64,000 nt of DNA, taken from assembly GCA_018902385.1 (NCBI GenBank), contig JABSSW010000013.1:248001-312000 (forward strand), read 5' to 3'. This DNA is from Physcia stellaris (Eukaryota > Ascomycota > Lecanoromycetes > Caliciales > Physciaceae). Numbering within the stretch: position 1 is the first letter of the stretch; each line of letters starts with the position of its first letter. The position numbers were made by a program, and so were the translations under genes. Below the pieces are notes generated by a model, which was not told the DNA's origin, did no database searches, and saw only the letters and a program-made list of their open reading frames with translations. Positions 1 to 11,259 of the stretch are shown here, piece by piece.

Positions 1-796
1 CCTTCTCAAATCTCTCCTTCGCAGTCTTGTAGCCCTTCTTCATGGCTTCACTGCCACCATTCCCTTCATACTCAATCCCCTTGCCATAAGCCTCCATGCT
101 CCCCTTCGCATCGCCCAGCACATAGCGCGCTAAGCCCAGCCTTGACCATGCCTTCGTATAGGATGGATCTGCCGCGACAGCCATCTCAGCATCCGTACTC
201 GCTTGCGCATGCTGATGCGAAGCGCTGTACGCGGCGGCGCGATTGGAGAGGTAGATTGGATTCAAGGGCGAGATGGCGATGGCTTTAGAGTAGGATTCTA
301 TAGCAGCCGTATAATCCTTTCGCTGCATAGCCGCATTGCCTGCAGACTTGAAGTTCTCAGCTTCGGGAGTTGACTCAGTGGCTTTGGACTGCGAGGGTTT
401 CGCTGAGGCACCGTCTTTGGAAGCGGAAGGTGTGCTGGGTGTGGCTTCCTTGGCGCTGCTGGGGCCGGAGGTGGAGGGTGCTGATTTTCCCTTGAGCTTC
501 TCGTAGACGCCGTATATGGAGAGGAGGGATTGGTCGCCGATTGCGTCTTTCATGTGGGCCTTGTTGGCGGGATCGACGTGAAAGGTGTCAGCGATGCAGG
601 ATTGTGCAATTTCAATGCTTTCTTTGTCTTCGGCGGTGATTGTGCCATCTATTCAGCAGATAGCTGGTTAGCTTTTGCGATACGGAGCAGTTTGAGTATG
701 AAGAGATTGCTACCTACCGGTGAGTGAATTCGAGAGGAAATCAATAATTGCAAGGGCAAGTCGCTTCTTAGAGTCTAGGGGTGAGGTGGATGCCAT
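1..796 (-). CDS. sgt2: SGT2/SGTA-like TPR co-chaperone (partial, C-terminus outside window)
   Basis: Small glutamine-rich TPR co-chaperone. In the family it hands tail-anchored membrane proteins from Hsp70 to the GET pathway in the cytosol. Two exons are visible: 796-718 and 648-1, joined across a 69-nt intron with donor GTAGGT. The N-terminal segment (about residues 5-50, LALAIIDFLSNSLTDGTITA) matches the SGT2 dimerisation domain that binds Get4/Get5. A low-complexity Ser/Thr/Lys linker follows, then TPR helices beginning near ENFKSAGNAAMQRKDYTAAI. The start ATG at 796 is chosen because upstream in-frame sequence is hydrophobic and unlike the family. About 242 codons are present; the last TPR repeat, NNP and Gln-rich tail are cut off by the window edge. 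It is divergent from gir2, with a shared promoter of about 290 bp. Confidence 0.93.
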
Positions 797-1085
797 GATG
801 GCGATGGCTCCAGGTTGGGCGATTGATTTCCGTAGACTTTGAGTGCGATAAAGATATAAAATAGAGGAACAGAAAATAGTTAAGGTGCTGATGCTCCAGA
901 ATAAGAGGAATTTGAGGGTTGACGTATTTGTTAGCGCCTTGAGATCCATATTCAAGTTCGTTATCTTATCGCAATCCCTGTGTCGATCTTATTATACCTT
1001 CCCACCCTGACCCAATCACAGGCAGTTCTTGTTCCTTTTCTTGCGGAGGCTTCGACTTGTGCGATTAAGTCAACACCATGGAAAG

Positions 1086-1871
1086 ATGGGTCGTGAAGAG
1101 CAGCTTGAGGAACGCGAGGTCCTTGACTCGATATTTCCTGACGAGATAACAGGTCTGGGCTGCTCCTGCCTCGCATGTGAAATTGGGGGTGACTGACGCT
1201 TTACAGACATCTCGGAGAGTTCCTACAAGGTCTCAATTCCACTAGACGTTGAACATCAAGATGAAGAAGCGGAAAAGCGTGCGTCACCAAAATTTTACTA
1301 CAGCCCACAAAATATTGACCTCTAGCTAGCATGCCTCTTCTTTACCATCTCCTATCCTCCAGACTACCCGGATGTTGCCCCTAATCTTGATCTCACACTC
1401 GAGCCCTCATCACTATCACCAGACTATCTTGATATAGCTAAAGACAAACCCCAACTCCTCGACTCTCTGAAAGGCAACATTGAGGAGAATCTTGGCATGG
1501 CCATGATCTTCACCCTGATCTCGACACTGAGGGAAAACACCGAGCAGTTGATCCTCGAACGACAACAAGCCGCTGAAGCTGTCAAAGACGAAGAAGCACA
1601 AAGGCAGGAGGAGGCAGAAAATGCAAAATTCCAGGGGGAGGCGGTGACTAGGGAAAGTTTCCTAGCATGGAGGGACAAATTTAGGGCTGAGATGGAAGAG
1701 AACCAAGTGAAGGAGGAAGCAGAAAGAGAGACAGAACTCGGAAAAAAGAAGATAAAGATGGAGGAGAAGCTGACAGGGAGACAATTGTGGGAGAAAGGTA
1801 TGGTTGGAAAGATTGATGAGGATGAAGATGAAGGGGAAGTGGATGCGATCGAGAGATTGAAGATAGGGTAG
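1086..1871 (+). CDS. gir2: RWD-domain protein, Gir2/RWDD1 type
   Basis: RWD protein that in yeast binds Gcn1 and the GTPase Rbg2 and dampens Gcn2 activation in the cytosol. Three exons are read: 1086-1152, 1207-1278 and 1330-1871, giving 226 aa in a closed frame. The RWD fold lies at about residues 3-115. It begins MGREEQLEEREVLDSIFPDE and contains the hallmark YPPDYPDVAP motif. A long charged, coiled-coil-like stretch follows (QAAEAVKDEEAQRQEEAENA), with the FLAWRDKF segment and an acidic C-terminus. The acceptor at 1329 is the only one that keeps the YPPDYP motif in frame. Identification is from recognised family motifs; binding to Gcn1 or Rbg2 is inferred from the family. Confidence 0.9.
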
Positions 1872-2201
1872 AACATGGCCATTTGAGCAAATCTCTACTG
1901 CAGGAAGTGACAAATAGCACTTGATCAGAAAGTGGTCGATGCTGGGTCTCACGTTTCAACACCTACTCTACTGCATGACAGATTACTTGATTAGTCACAT
2001 AACAGTGGCTTGAAAGCCCTAATCTAAGCGATCACGCTAAGATAACGATAAAGTAGCAACTCTCGCGAGGAGCTTTAGAGCTTCCAGTCGTAAAATCTCA
2101 CCATCGGCTTTTCCGCCTGGAGATCTTTTCGCGGCATCCCTATAGCGCATCATTGTGTTACTTGCCTCTGCCTAGACCTCGTCTCTTATCCCAAGCCTAC
2201 A
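1872..2201 (+). other. Intergenic, gir2 3' end to acl4 start
   Basis: 330 bp between two same-strand genes. It should hold the gir2 3' UTR and the acl4 promoter. I see no further open frame or repeat in it. Confidence 0.6.
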
Positions 2202-3431
2202 ATGGCGAAAACAAAACCTTCCCACCGCGCCTCCTCCAAATCATCCACCCTCCTCCACGCGCCAAAGCCTCCTCGGCACAGGAAGTCGAAACCTCCACCA
2301 TCCCCTTCCACCCTTATCGCCGAAGCCTCTACATTGCTCGTATCGTCTTCTCCCTCGGAAGCCCTTCCTCTTGCTCTCCGTGCTGAATCCCTTATCCGGT
2401 CATCAAATTCAGCAGCTAAACACGCACTTCTTCCCGCATTAAATCTCCTAGCGCAGATTCACTTGGACCTAGGCGACGGCGATGTTGCGCGAGATTACTT
2501 CCTGAAAGCTGTTGAGCTTGATCCCGAAGGCGAGATTGCAGAAGGCGAGGGTGGCGGAGCAGAAAAGTTCCTGTGGCTATCACAGCTCTCAGAAGAAGGT
2601 GGTCGAGAAAGCGTCGAGTGGTTCGAGCGGGGGTGCGAGGTTTTGCGAAAGCACATTAACATCCTGGAAAAAGATATCCTAGAATCACCGAGTACAGATG
2701 AAGAGAGAGACACGCAGGTAGATGCTGACCTCCAAGAGAAGAAGCGCAAGCTTGCAGAAGCACTCTGCGGCGTTGTGGAAATCTACATGACAGATCTCAG
2801 TCTCGAGCCAGATGCCGAAGAACAATGCGAACGCCTTATCGCCGAAGCGCTCATCGTTGCGCCAAATTCCCCAGAACCATTGCAAACATTAGCGTCGGTC
2901 CGTATCTCCCAACTCAAGACCGAAGAAGCCAGAGCGGCTTTGTCGAAGAGTCTCAGCCTTTGGAAGGATGACAACCTTGGAGACGAGGGTAGCTTGACAC
3001 CAGACTTCCCAACCCGGATAAGCCTAGCAAGGCTACTAATGGAAGTCTCAATGCTCGACGAAGCCCTCATGGTGCTCGAACGGCTAGTCCGCGAAGACGA
3101 TCAGAGCGTTGAGGCATGGTATTTGGGTGGATGGTGTCTGTACCTCTCTGCTGAGACTACATTAAAAGAAAATGTGGAAGAGCGCAGTAGCTCGCTGAGA
3201 AGCGGCAGACGATGGCTGAAAGAGAGTCTAAGGCTTTACAAGGTACTGGAATATGAAGATGACAGGTTACAAGATCACGCTGCGGAGTTGGTGACTGATC
3301 TGGATCAAGAGTTGGGGCAGGAAGATGACGATGAATCTCAAGAAGACGGTCTGGAAGGGGAGTGGGAAGATGATGAAGAAAGTGGAATAGAGCATCGTGA
3401 TGACGGAGATCAAGAGATGGAAGGTACTTGA
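2202..3431 (+). CDS. acl4: Acl4-like TPR assembly chaperone of ribosomal protein L4
   Basis: Single-exon TPR protein of 409 aa. The architecture fits Acl4, the dedicated chaperone that captures nascent Rpl4 and takes it to the nucleus. A basic Ser/Pro/Lys-rich N-terminus (residues 1-38) precedes a helical repeat array. The clearest TPR is LLAQIHLDLGDGDVARDYFL followed by KAVELDPEGE (about 83-112). Further helices occur around residues 205-350, including the typical SPEPLQTLASVRISQLKTEE. The C-terminal 45 residues are very acidic (DDDESQEDGLEGEWEDDEES), a feature of this chaperone family. No introns are needed. The start ATG at 2202 opens the basic N-terminus. Another TPR protein is possible, but repeats plus acidic tail favour Acl4. 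Confidence 0.8.
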   Translation: MAKTKPSHRASSKSSTLLHAPKPPRHRKSKPPPSPSTLIAEASTLLVSSSPSEALPLALRAESLIRSSNSAAKHALLPALNLLAQIHLDLGDGDVARDYFLKAVELDPEGEIAEGEGGGAEKFLWLSQLSEEGGRESVEWFERGCEVLRKHINILEKDILESPSTDEERDTQVDADLQEKKRKLAEALCGVVEIYMTDLSLEPDAEEQCERLIAEALIVAPNSPEPLQTLASVRISQLKTEEARAALSKSLSLWKDDNLGDEGSLTPDFPTRISLARLLMEVSMLDEALMVLERLVREDDQSVEAWYLGGWCLYLSAETTLKENVEERSSSLRSGRRWLKESLRLYKVLEYEDDRLQDHAAELVTDLDQELGQEDDDESQEDGLEGEWEDDEESGIEHRDDGDQEMEGT

Positions 3432-4607
3432 AAGCCTGGCCTGTCCTAAGGAGTCTCGACGACCGAATCTTGTATGTGTCTTGAATGACGCTTACTAGAA
3501 AACATCCGTCGCTACCAGTCCTAATCTCACAAACCCTACTCGTGCACCAAAAATCAATCGCAGGTTCGTTGCCAGTGCAGCGAAGAAAAGAAAAAGGTAT
3601 GAGACGTCGGGGTTGCGAGCGGTATGTATTCAGATCGTGTGCAGTTCGAGACATAGGCCCGTGCTGCGAAGCCAGGTACTTTTATTACTTTGCACTCGTC
3701 TTCCCATCCAATTTCGATTTGGGCGCCGGATATTGTAACAGGCTGGGACATTTTCCAGTTGTATCGTTTCTGGAGACTTGTCAGGCCCGCCGAGAGCTCA
3801 GAGCGAGCCCCTAAACCAGGTGCTACACCAGTGGATGTGGCATCTGCCTCTTTTGCTTTCTAACCTAAGCTTTTGCCATGAAGCAATTCCAGATACGTCC
3901 AGGTTGCGCTGCATGCAGTCTATATCGATCGACTAGGTAAACCACATCACTCTGGCCTTGCAAGCTGTAAGCAATCCGTGCTGCTTACACACGTCTCTCA
4001 ACGCACTCAGCTCGAGAATTCAGGATCTGCACACCATCTTCCTTAGTTACGAAGTATCAGTATGTTACACAGTATGTACGCCCCGCATTAGTGCCATCTG
4101 CTTTGCTTCTGGAACGAATAGATGCTCATAAAGAGTCGCTCGCACCCCATACCTGATGAGAAGAAGAATTGATAGGATATAAACCCTCGTAAGGTCAGAT
4201 AGCAACAGAGAGTAAGATGTCCATGCCACGGACCTGGCCCCCGAGCTTTCAGAAGCGGTATCTTCCCCATGTGGTCTCTTGCATCAGCTGCAGCGTTATT
4301 CTCCTAGACTCGCAAAGAGCCGCATACAGATCCTTTCCGCCCCTTCTGTCAGGGGAGGATCCGCATGGGTTGGAGTCGCTATTCTTGTATATTTTTTGGT
4401 ATGGGCACTGTGGTTTCTTACGCTCTGATACGCAGCTCGGCCTGCAGCAACGATCGCTATAAAGTGTTCAAAATCGATCAGAGCAACCCTCTAACCTGTA
4501 CAGATGATAGGGCGAAGTCTTCCACGAGAGTCTCACAAGATGCTCGATACCTTGGAGCTCGTCTAGGACTCTTCTGCCACTGATAAGCTCGGAAACTTTA
4601 CCCGATC
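3432..4607. other. Gene-free stretch
   Basis: About 1.2 kb with only short, compositionally random open frames. It must contain the acl4 3' UTR and the promoter of the membrane protein gene. I recognise no coding exon, repeat or RNA gene here. Confidence 0.5.
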
Positions 4608-6328
4608 ATGTTCTCCATTTTCGGAAACAATACCAATATTGTCTCGTGGGTCGACGATCCAAACCGGAGAGGCACGTCCGGCATACTGTCTTCATGTATC
4701 ATCACCATGGTTCTTTGCGTATGGACAGCTCTACATCTAAATCTGCCTCATCATTCACATGCGAAGCAGAAGTGGTACGCCAAAAGACATTCTTGGCGAA
4801 AGTTCGGCTGGCTTGTCCTGACCTTGCTGGCTCCAGAGTTCGCCGTGTACACTGCATGGTTTCAGTATAGAGAAGCACGAAAGGTAAAGAATCTAGGCAT
4901 CAGTGTCAGAAACGAAGTCTCTGTTTATGATCCGGGCGCGGGACCTGATAAGAAATGGAGCATGGTCCATGCCTTCTACGCTGTCATGGGTGGATTTGTC
5001 ATTGATGTCGGAGATGGAGCTTCGTTTCTTCCAGGCCAGCGACGGAGGATGACTTTAACAGTTAACGGTATTGAATTCATCGCGAGGCGCTACCCGCAAT
5101 TATTGCCAGGTGTACAAGAGGAGGACATCGAAGATAGGAGCAAAGCGGACGCTTTGGCTAAGCTCGTAGTTTGCGTACAAGCTGCGTGGTTCATGACGCA
5201 GTGTATTGGTCGTATAGCCTCAGGCCTCCCAATAACCCTGCTCGAAGTATGCTTACTATCTCCAACGTCCTTGACAATGAGCTGATAGCACCATAGTTGA
5301 ATGTCTTCGGACATTCCGTTTGCGCATTGGTCATTTACTTGTTCTGGTGGAGCAAGCCACTAGATGTCCGGCAACCCATGTTAATCAAAGGCCCACTAGC
5401 GGAGTCTCTACTTGCGTTTTTCTGGATGTCGACAAAAGGCTTACCAGTACCATATCGTGGAAGCTTGATGCTTGAGACAGAGATGAGCTATCTAAGCTTA
5501 GTCGCGGAAGGGAATACCCTCTCAGGGCATGATCCTGAAATGGCTAACACCAAGAAGGAAAGCGTTACACAAGAAATACCGCTCAATCAGCGACTGCAAC
5601 GACTAGGGATCCGAGAGCTGTGGTGGAACGCAACCCCTTTACTCACAATGTTCTGGAATACGCATATCGCTAAGAGAAAATCATCAAATTCAGATGAAAA
5701 GGCCACCTCAGTCAAGCTGCCGCGAGGCAAAACGCTCCCACGCTCCCGGATCCGTAACGATCATGAGGACGTCATCTTGGAAGAGGAAGACATCCGTCGT
5801 TGGCATTTAGCAGAAGACCTCTTGATCAAATACAAGGCAACTGGTGAAGACACTAGATACGAAGACACAGTCACAGATCGAAGCTCTAATTGGCCTCCCG
5901 TCGACATCGATCCAAAACGTCTTGACAAAAGCCTCTTCATAGCATTCAATGTGTCAGGGATCCTATACGGAGGCCTACACCTACTGGCCTGGAACGCCGA
6001 ATTCCGCACCATCACAGAAGAAAGTATATGGCGAATAGCTTCGTCTTTCATTGCGACCTTCGTACCGACATCAACCATGTTAATGTTGATGGAGAACTTG
6101 TTTTTCAAAATGGCGGAGGACGGCAGACGTCGGTATATGGTTGTTGCCAGCATAGAGAGGCTATTTTATCGCTTCAAGATATGGTATCTTCTCTTCGTAT
6201 TGTCTATGCTTACTTATTTTGCCGCGCGGATGTATTTGGTGGTGGAATGCTTTATCAGTCTCTCCCATTCACCGATGGATGTCTATATTCTTCCTGAAGG
6301 TTGGGCATACATACCTCATATCATATAG
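4608..6328 (+). CDS. Polytopic fungal membrane protein of unknown function
   Basis: Two exons, 4608-5246 and 5297-6328, give 556 aa. Splicing at GTATGC...TAG joins ITLLE to LNVFGHSVCA in frame. It resembles a large, function-unknown family common in filamentous ascomycetes. Features are an N-terminal WVDDPNRRGT segment, an immediate membrane span (about residues 26-46), a second span (LVLTLLAPEFAVYTAW), a luminal or cytosolic loop, further spans around VFGHSVCALVIYLFW, and three more near the C-terminus (residues about 430-540). The C-terminus ends in the IPHII-type motif seen in this family. No catalytic motif is visible. Family assignment is from memory of sequence style and has no Pfam name attached; membrane location is clear from hydrophobicity. 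Confidence 0.8.
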
Positions 6329-6785
6329 TCTCCGCAGCACAAGATGAGCAGGTCACGCAATTTGAAACTTCGAGAGCCTGTGGTTGGGTATCTGTCCTAG
6401 GAGACTATGCTCCTAATGAAGCGTTTGTAAGTGCATGCATTTTCTTCTCTCAAGTCCTTATAACCACATCAAGCGAGACAACTCTTCCATTGTTCGGTCA
6501 GCCATCGTCTCTTTCTCATCCCAAGGCAAGGAATATCTTGAGCGTCCTGATTAGTGCTTGACTGGAGAGGGAGTAGACTAGCCAGATTAAGAAGCTATGG
6601 ATCATCAGCAGTGATGACAAGACGAAGCCCCCACGACACAATTGCTGTGCTACCGACAGCAGAGTTCAAAATTCCTAATGAGCCGGCATGTTCTGATCCT
6701 TTACTACCATCAGCTTAACTGCCAACACAACTCCCTCAGGCCACCGCTGCACAGCTTCCACAACTCCACCCAACCAATCTTTCAA
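6329..6785. other. Intergenic
   Basis: About 460 bp downstream of the membrane protein gene. No recognisable gene, RNA or repeat is seen. Confidence 0.5.
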
Positions 6786-7235
6786 ATGTCCTCATTGTTC
6801 TCTCCAACCCCATCATACGGCGAATCAGACGCCGAGGAACCAAACACCCGCTCTCCCAGCACATCCTGCTCAGAAGGACTGAAGATCGTACAGCGAGGTC
6901 TTCCATCCCCAACCCCGGCACTCCATCTCACAACCCTCCAATTCCGCCTGCCGACCCCGTACTCCTACCTCGAAACCCCGCTCAACATCTTCCTGCCCTT
7001 GCACTTCACTTTCACCGAGCCAAGCCACGCGTTTCACCACGCCTACATGACCATCCAACGGAGTATACTTTCGGATCTGCTGCGCCATGGACCCCCCGAT
7101 GGATGTGGTGCCCAAATAGGGGAGAGTTTTGCAGCGAGGAGGCGGGGGCTGAATTCAAGCTTCTAGCGTTTCGAGGGAGAGAAGAGACAATTGTGCCGCT
7201 GGCGGTAGGCCGCCGGTGAGGATTTATTATGGGAT
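6786..7235 (+). pseudogene. Decayed copy of the 11.3-12.0 kb unknown gene
   Basis: An open frame from ATG 6786 runs to a stop at 7166 and shares a distinctive block with the gene at 11260-12042. TPYSYLETPLNIFLPLHF here corresponds to TSYPYLESPLNIFLPLHF there, followed in both by a His/Ala-rich helix (HAFHHAYMTIQRSI versus HAWYDAYHSIKGQL). After that the reading frame breaks. Residual similarity continues in a second frame (KLLAFRGRE, like RVLAFRMEP) and then in a third (RPPVRIYYGM, like GPPVRYYYGD, ending near 7235). The central part is shortened. This pattern of matching segments in three frames is what a paralogue decaying by indels looks like. A functional truncated protein cannot be excluded. 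Confidence 0.65.
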
Positions 7236-8596
7236 GTCGGCTTACGGCGGGTGGGGGAGGGGGAATAAGGATTCATTGATACTGACATTGATGTTGATAT
7301 GCCTGCGAGCTAGGGAAAGCGGTGTGAGTGTTTTGATTACGGGCTAATCTGCTAATCTGTCTGAGATTGTGTTTCAGAATGAGTTTTGCTGGACAAAGGT
7401 GATGGCTGCAGTGAGGAAAGGGATAAGGCATGAGGTAGTCGTACTGACGAGCGGTATATATTGAGATAGGTGCAGCCTCGCTTGAATGGTGCTCTATGTT
7501 GAGGCTAGACGGCTGACATCGTCGTGTGAAGCTACAATCATAATGACTGTGAGTCCAGGGGGACAATTGAATCTTAGCACCAGTATGCCAATTCTGACCC
7601 TGCGAAAGACTCATGGCAACCTCCGTTTGTGAGACTGTCCATTCTGGTTGCGGGCTCGAATCTGATCGCATTTCCGGCAGCATCTTCAAGCTTTCGAATT
7701 GGAATACACGTATGACGACGACCACCGCAAGTCAACTTTCTCGAAGTCGATCACGTACAAGGATTTTTGAATCTTTTTGATGAACGAAAACGCCCTGTCC
7801 AGAAAGCCAGCAGCAGTAGAAGATCGTGTCCCAGCTTTCGGCAAAATTATATGGTAGCGAGACCGAGAAACCCACCAATAAGTTCTCGTACCTCCCTCAG
7901 GGGAGGCCCTTGGGCACAGGCTCTAAAATACTTTGAGAGGTCGAGGACCACCTATCATGCATAATCACGTGCTGCACGATAATCTGTTGTATGTGGTTCA
8001 GACCATGTGCATGTCTGCAGCGGAGTCGTCCGCGATTGGCGTGTGTATGGAGGACCATTGCGGGGCTCAATGGCACTGCCACTTGCTGGTCGATCTCGAT
8101 GATGTGCGTAGAGCAAGGCCAACTACCCCAGGCTTCCGTGACGGAGGTGTTTTGATTGCTTCCATTATATGTAACTATCGAGTGTTTGGGCCTGCTGGCG
8201 TTCGAGGACTACTCTGGCCCCCTAATCGACCGCCTCCAAGCGCCAACGAATGGCCACTGTCTAGGTAACAGCTATAGGGAGTGAAGAGAGCGTGAGATTG
8301 CAACCTCCGAAGCTTGCGAAGCAGTAAACGGCTGAAGAGCAAGAGAAGCAGGAGAAGCCTGACTTTTTATCTCCTTCTTACCGCCTACAAATGGCCACCA
8401 ACTCCTAACGAATCTTCGAGAACCTCGATCCATCTCATCCCAATTCCAGAGCCGAATTTGCCGCCGCAAAGGCCTCCTACTCCACAGGAGCTTCTCGTCG
8501 CTTCCCCTCAGTCAATAGCACACTTACTTTTCCTCTCGACGTTCAAGTGTTACAGTATACAGTCAAGAGTTCCTCGGCAAGCAATTATATACTCTG
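7236..8596. other. Gene-free stretch upstream of the RBR gene
   Basis: About 1.36 kb. Short open frames on both strands (for example 7273-7725 minus, 7933-8268 plus) have no recognisable motif and no good start context. Nothing else is supported. Confidence 0.5.
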
Positions 8597-10165
8597 ATGA
8601 GGTTCAAATCTGTGGCTAAGCTTTTCAAACCTTTCTCCCGATCCAAACCGCTCGAGATCGACTCAATACTCTCAGAGGCAGACCTAGCAAGTCTATCTGC
8701 GAGGACTACTTGCATGCTTAGGTAATTGCATCTTTTTCTTTGATATAGAGTCAGTTTATTCATCGGACCTTCGACTCGTTCTGGGGGAGCATATGCGGTG
8801 AGACATTCAACGTCCGACGGCGCCGTGACTCCTGAGCAAGCATCTGCTGACATTGAGGATCCTAGAACAGTCCATTGCCAAACCAGCCACGAGAGCAAAA
8901 TCCATTACGAGACATATCTCACCGTTGTCGTTGCCGCCAACGAAGCTTTCCAGCGTGCTGTCAGCTTCCTGGACAATCTAGCCAAGCGAGACCCGCAATG
9001 CGATTCTCTTGCCTTCAACATCTACGAAACCCTGATCAGGGAGACATGGGAAAGGACCAAAGCCATCGTCGAAGAAGAAATATTCAATGCTTGGTGCCCA
9101 AAGGGTCGGAACACACTATATAACTTTCTCGAAGAATTGACAGATTATCTGACCGCGGTTGAGCAACCGTTTTCCACTTCCGTTGAGGCGTTGGCGCGTT
9201 GGGATCATGGCTTGAGGAACAACTTGGCTCATCTTGCCCGCCAGTCATGCTGCAATGTCAATCCGTATCGCAATCTGCCACACGAACGGCACTTCCTCCT
9301 GAATCAGCTTCTGATTCTATCCCCAGACCCCGGGGCGCATGCCCCGAGTCAAGACTCTTCGCCAGAGAACACCTCTACGTGTGAGGTATGTTTCGATGAG
9401 AACGTAAAGCATTTCAGAGTGACCCAAGAATGTGAGCACGATACAGGTATCTGTCTGAGCTGCCTTGCCCACGCTATCACTGCGCAATTGGACTGTAAAC
9501 GCTGGAATGAATTGACTTGCCCCCTATGCCCCGCCAAATTAAACGGCGATCAAGTCGTGAGATATGCGCCTGAAGAGACTGCCCAAAGGTAGCTGTGACC
9601 AAAAGCCCATCATGACAAAAGGCTCGCTGACATCAGAAGGTATCAGACATACATGATCAACGATACTCTCAAGGACGAGCCGCGATATCGCAAGTGTTTG
9701 CGCGCCTCTTGCCCTGCAGGCCAGATCCATGAAGCTGGAGACGCCGAGCCGTTGATGACGTGCCGGGAATGTGGCTTCAGAATGTGCTACGTCCATTCGA
9801 CGCCATGGCACGAAGGCAAGACATGCTCGCAATACGAGGCCAGAAAACGGCATAAGATCGAGAACGATTCTTCCATGCGCCTTATCGACGAGGTTTCCAA
9901 GAGATGTCCCCGTCGGAAATGCAATGTTCCGATTGAGAAAAATAGAGGCTGTGACCATATGACATGTAAGCCATGTGTTTCCCTGCTCGAATATTTTTTA
10001 TGCTCGTTGACAAGCAGACGAGGCTACACCTGCGGGTACGAGTTCTGCTGGCAATGTCTTGCGCCCTACGGACCGATCAGAGACTTTGGCAACGAAGGTC
10101 ACAGACCATCCTGTCGCTATCACAGCGCGAATTTGCCTCCTGGAGCGCTGCTACAGCAGGAGTGA
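8597..10165 (+). CDS. RBR-type (RING1-IBR-RING2) E3 ubiquitin ligase
   Basis: RING-between-RING ligases take ubiquitin from an E2 onto a RING2 cysteine before transfer to substrate. Later exons are firm: exon to 9588, 9637-9965 and 10023-10165 (introns 48 and 57 nt). RING1 is CEVCFDENVKHFRVTQECEH ... CLSC ... CPLC. The IBR is CLRASCPAGQ ... CREC ... CYVH. RING2 reads CPRRKCNVPIEKNRGCDHMT then CYTCGYEFCWQC, the junction created by acceptor GAG at 10022. The catalytic Cys should be the one in GCDHMTC. An N-terminal helical region of about 200 aa has no recognised domain. The first exon (8597-8721, MRFKSVAKLFKPFSRSK) is needed because the second frame has no ATG. Its acceptor is uncertain: 8749 gives an impossible 27-nt intron, while 8803 gives 81 nt with a weak GAG acceptor. 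Confidence 0.88.
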
Positions 10166-11259
10166 CCATTTCTCGAAAAATTTGAGCTCCTTACTCAATG
10201 CTCATGTTGTCGATAGCTAGCCTTTGAATCTGCCCTGCCGTTACGAAATGGTGAATATCATACCACATGCGTACAAAGCCACAGGTATCTCCTCACAATA
10301 TCGGTAACGGTGCCTCGACAGGATCGCCCGTCGGATTTGGACATCGATCGGCCAAAGGCAAACTGAGGCCTGACCATCAGGAGATGGCCGCCGTACATAC
10401 GAACCTATCCGGGCCCCAAACATGAAATGCACGAAAAGCTTCAATGTCTGTATTCACCGTCCGGCCGGGGGGCCCACGTAATCCTCGCTTCAGAATTGCT
10501 TTCGACTGGCAATGGAGCATACACTGGAATAGTCGTGGTTTCCCTCATTCAAAATCCGATATTTCCTTCGCTGTTGCTCTGCTCTTCGGGTTCATATCTG
10601 AAACACCGTCCCTAGCTGCTCGGTCTCCCTTGCAGATTGGCCATTCGCCTCAGACGCAGCTTGACGGCGCGGCGTTTTCATGCGGTGCCATCTTGATACT
10701 TGCATAGGAATATGGCAGTTTCGTTTGGTAAAGACTGGAAGATCTCTCGAGAGATGAATGCCCCGAGATATGAGCTACATCAGATAAAGATAAATATGTT
10801 ATATATACTAAACGACTCGATGGTGTTCTGCTGTATCAAGCCTCTAGCACGCGGTGAAGTAATAAATTGTTGAGTGTTTTTTCTTTCGAAAACATGGGCG
10901 AGCACGAATTTCCTGCTGGAAGAAGGGATATTGTCATTATCTGACCGAGAGTGGTGGCCAAGATAAGCGCGTTTCGACTCATAGTGTCATCAGAGTTGGA
11001 TGGCTTTAGAGATATGAATATGTGACCGGTTTTGGATGACACAGCGTCACATTGAAACTCACACCAGATCACAGTGACAGAACATGTAGATAAAACAAAT
11101 TCCTCCCCTTCAAACTCCAACATACCACAACAATCATCAAGTCGACAAATCTCGTATAGATTCGAGAGTCTCACATCAAAAAGACCTTAGCTTTGTCCAC
11201 CGACCAACCAACAGAATCGCAGCCCTGCAACTTCAGAAGCGCTCTCCCCCAAGCCCTCA
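10166..11259. other. Gene-free stretch
   Basis: About 1.1 kb between the RBR ligase and the next unknown gene. I see no motif-bearing frame, RNA gene or repeat. Confidence 0.5.

Noticed and set aside
8749-8754. Acceptors for the RBR first intron at 8748 or 8754
   Set aside because: They give introns of 27 or 33 nt, below workable size; the second is also out of frame.
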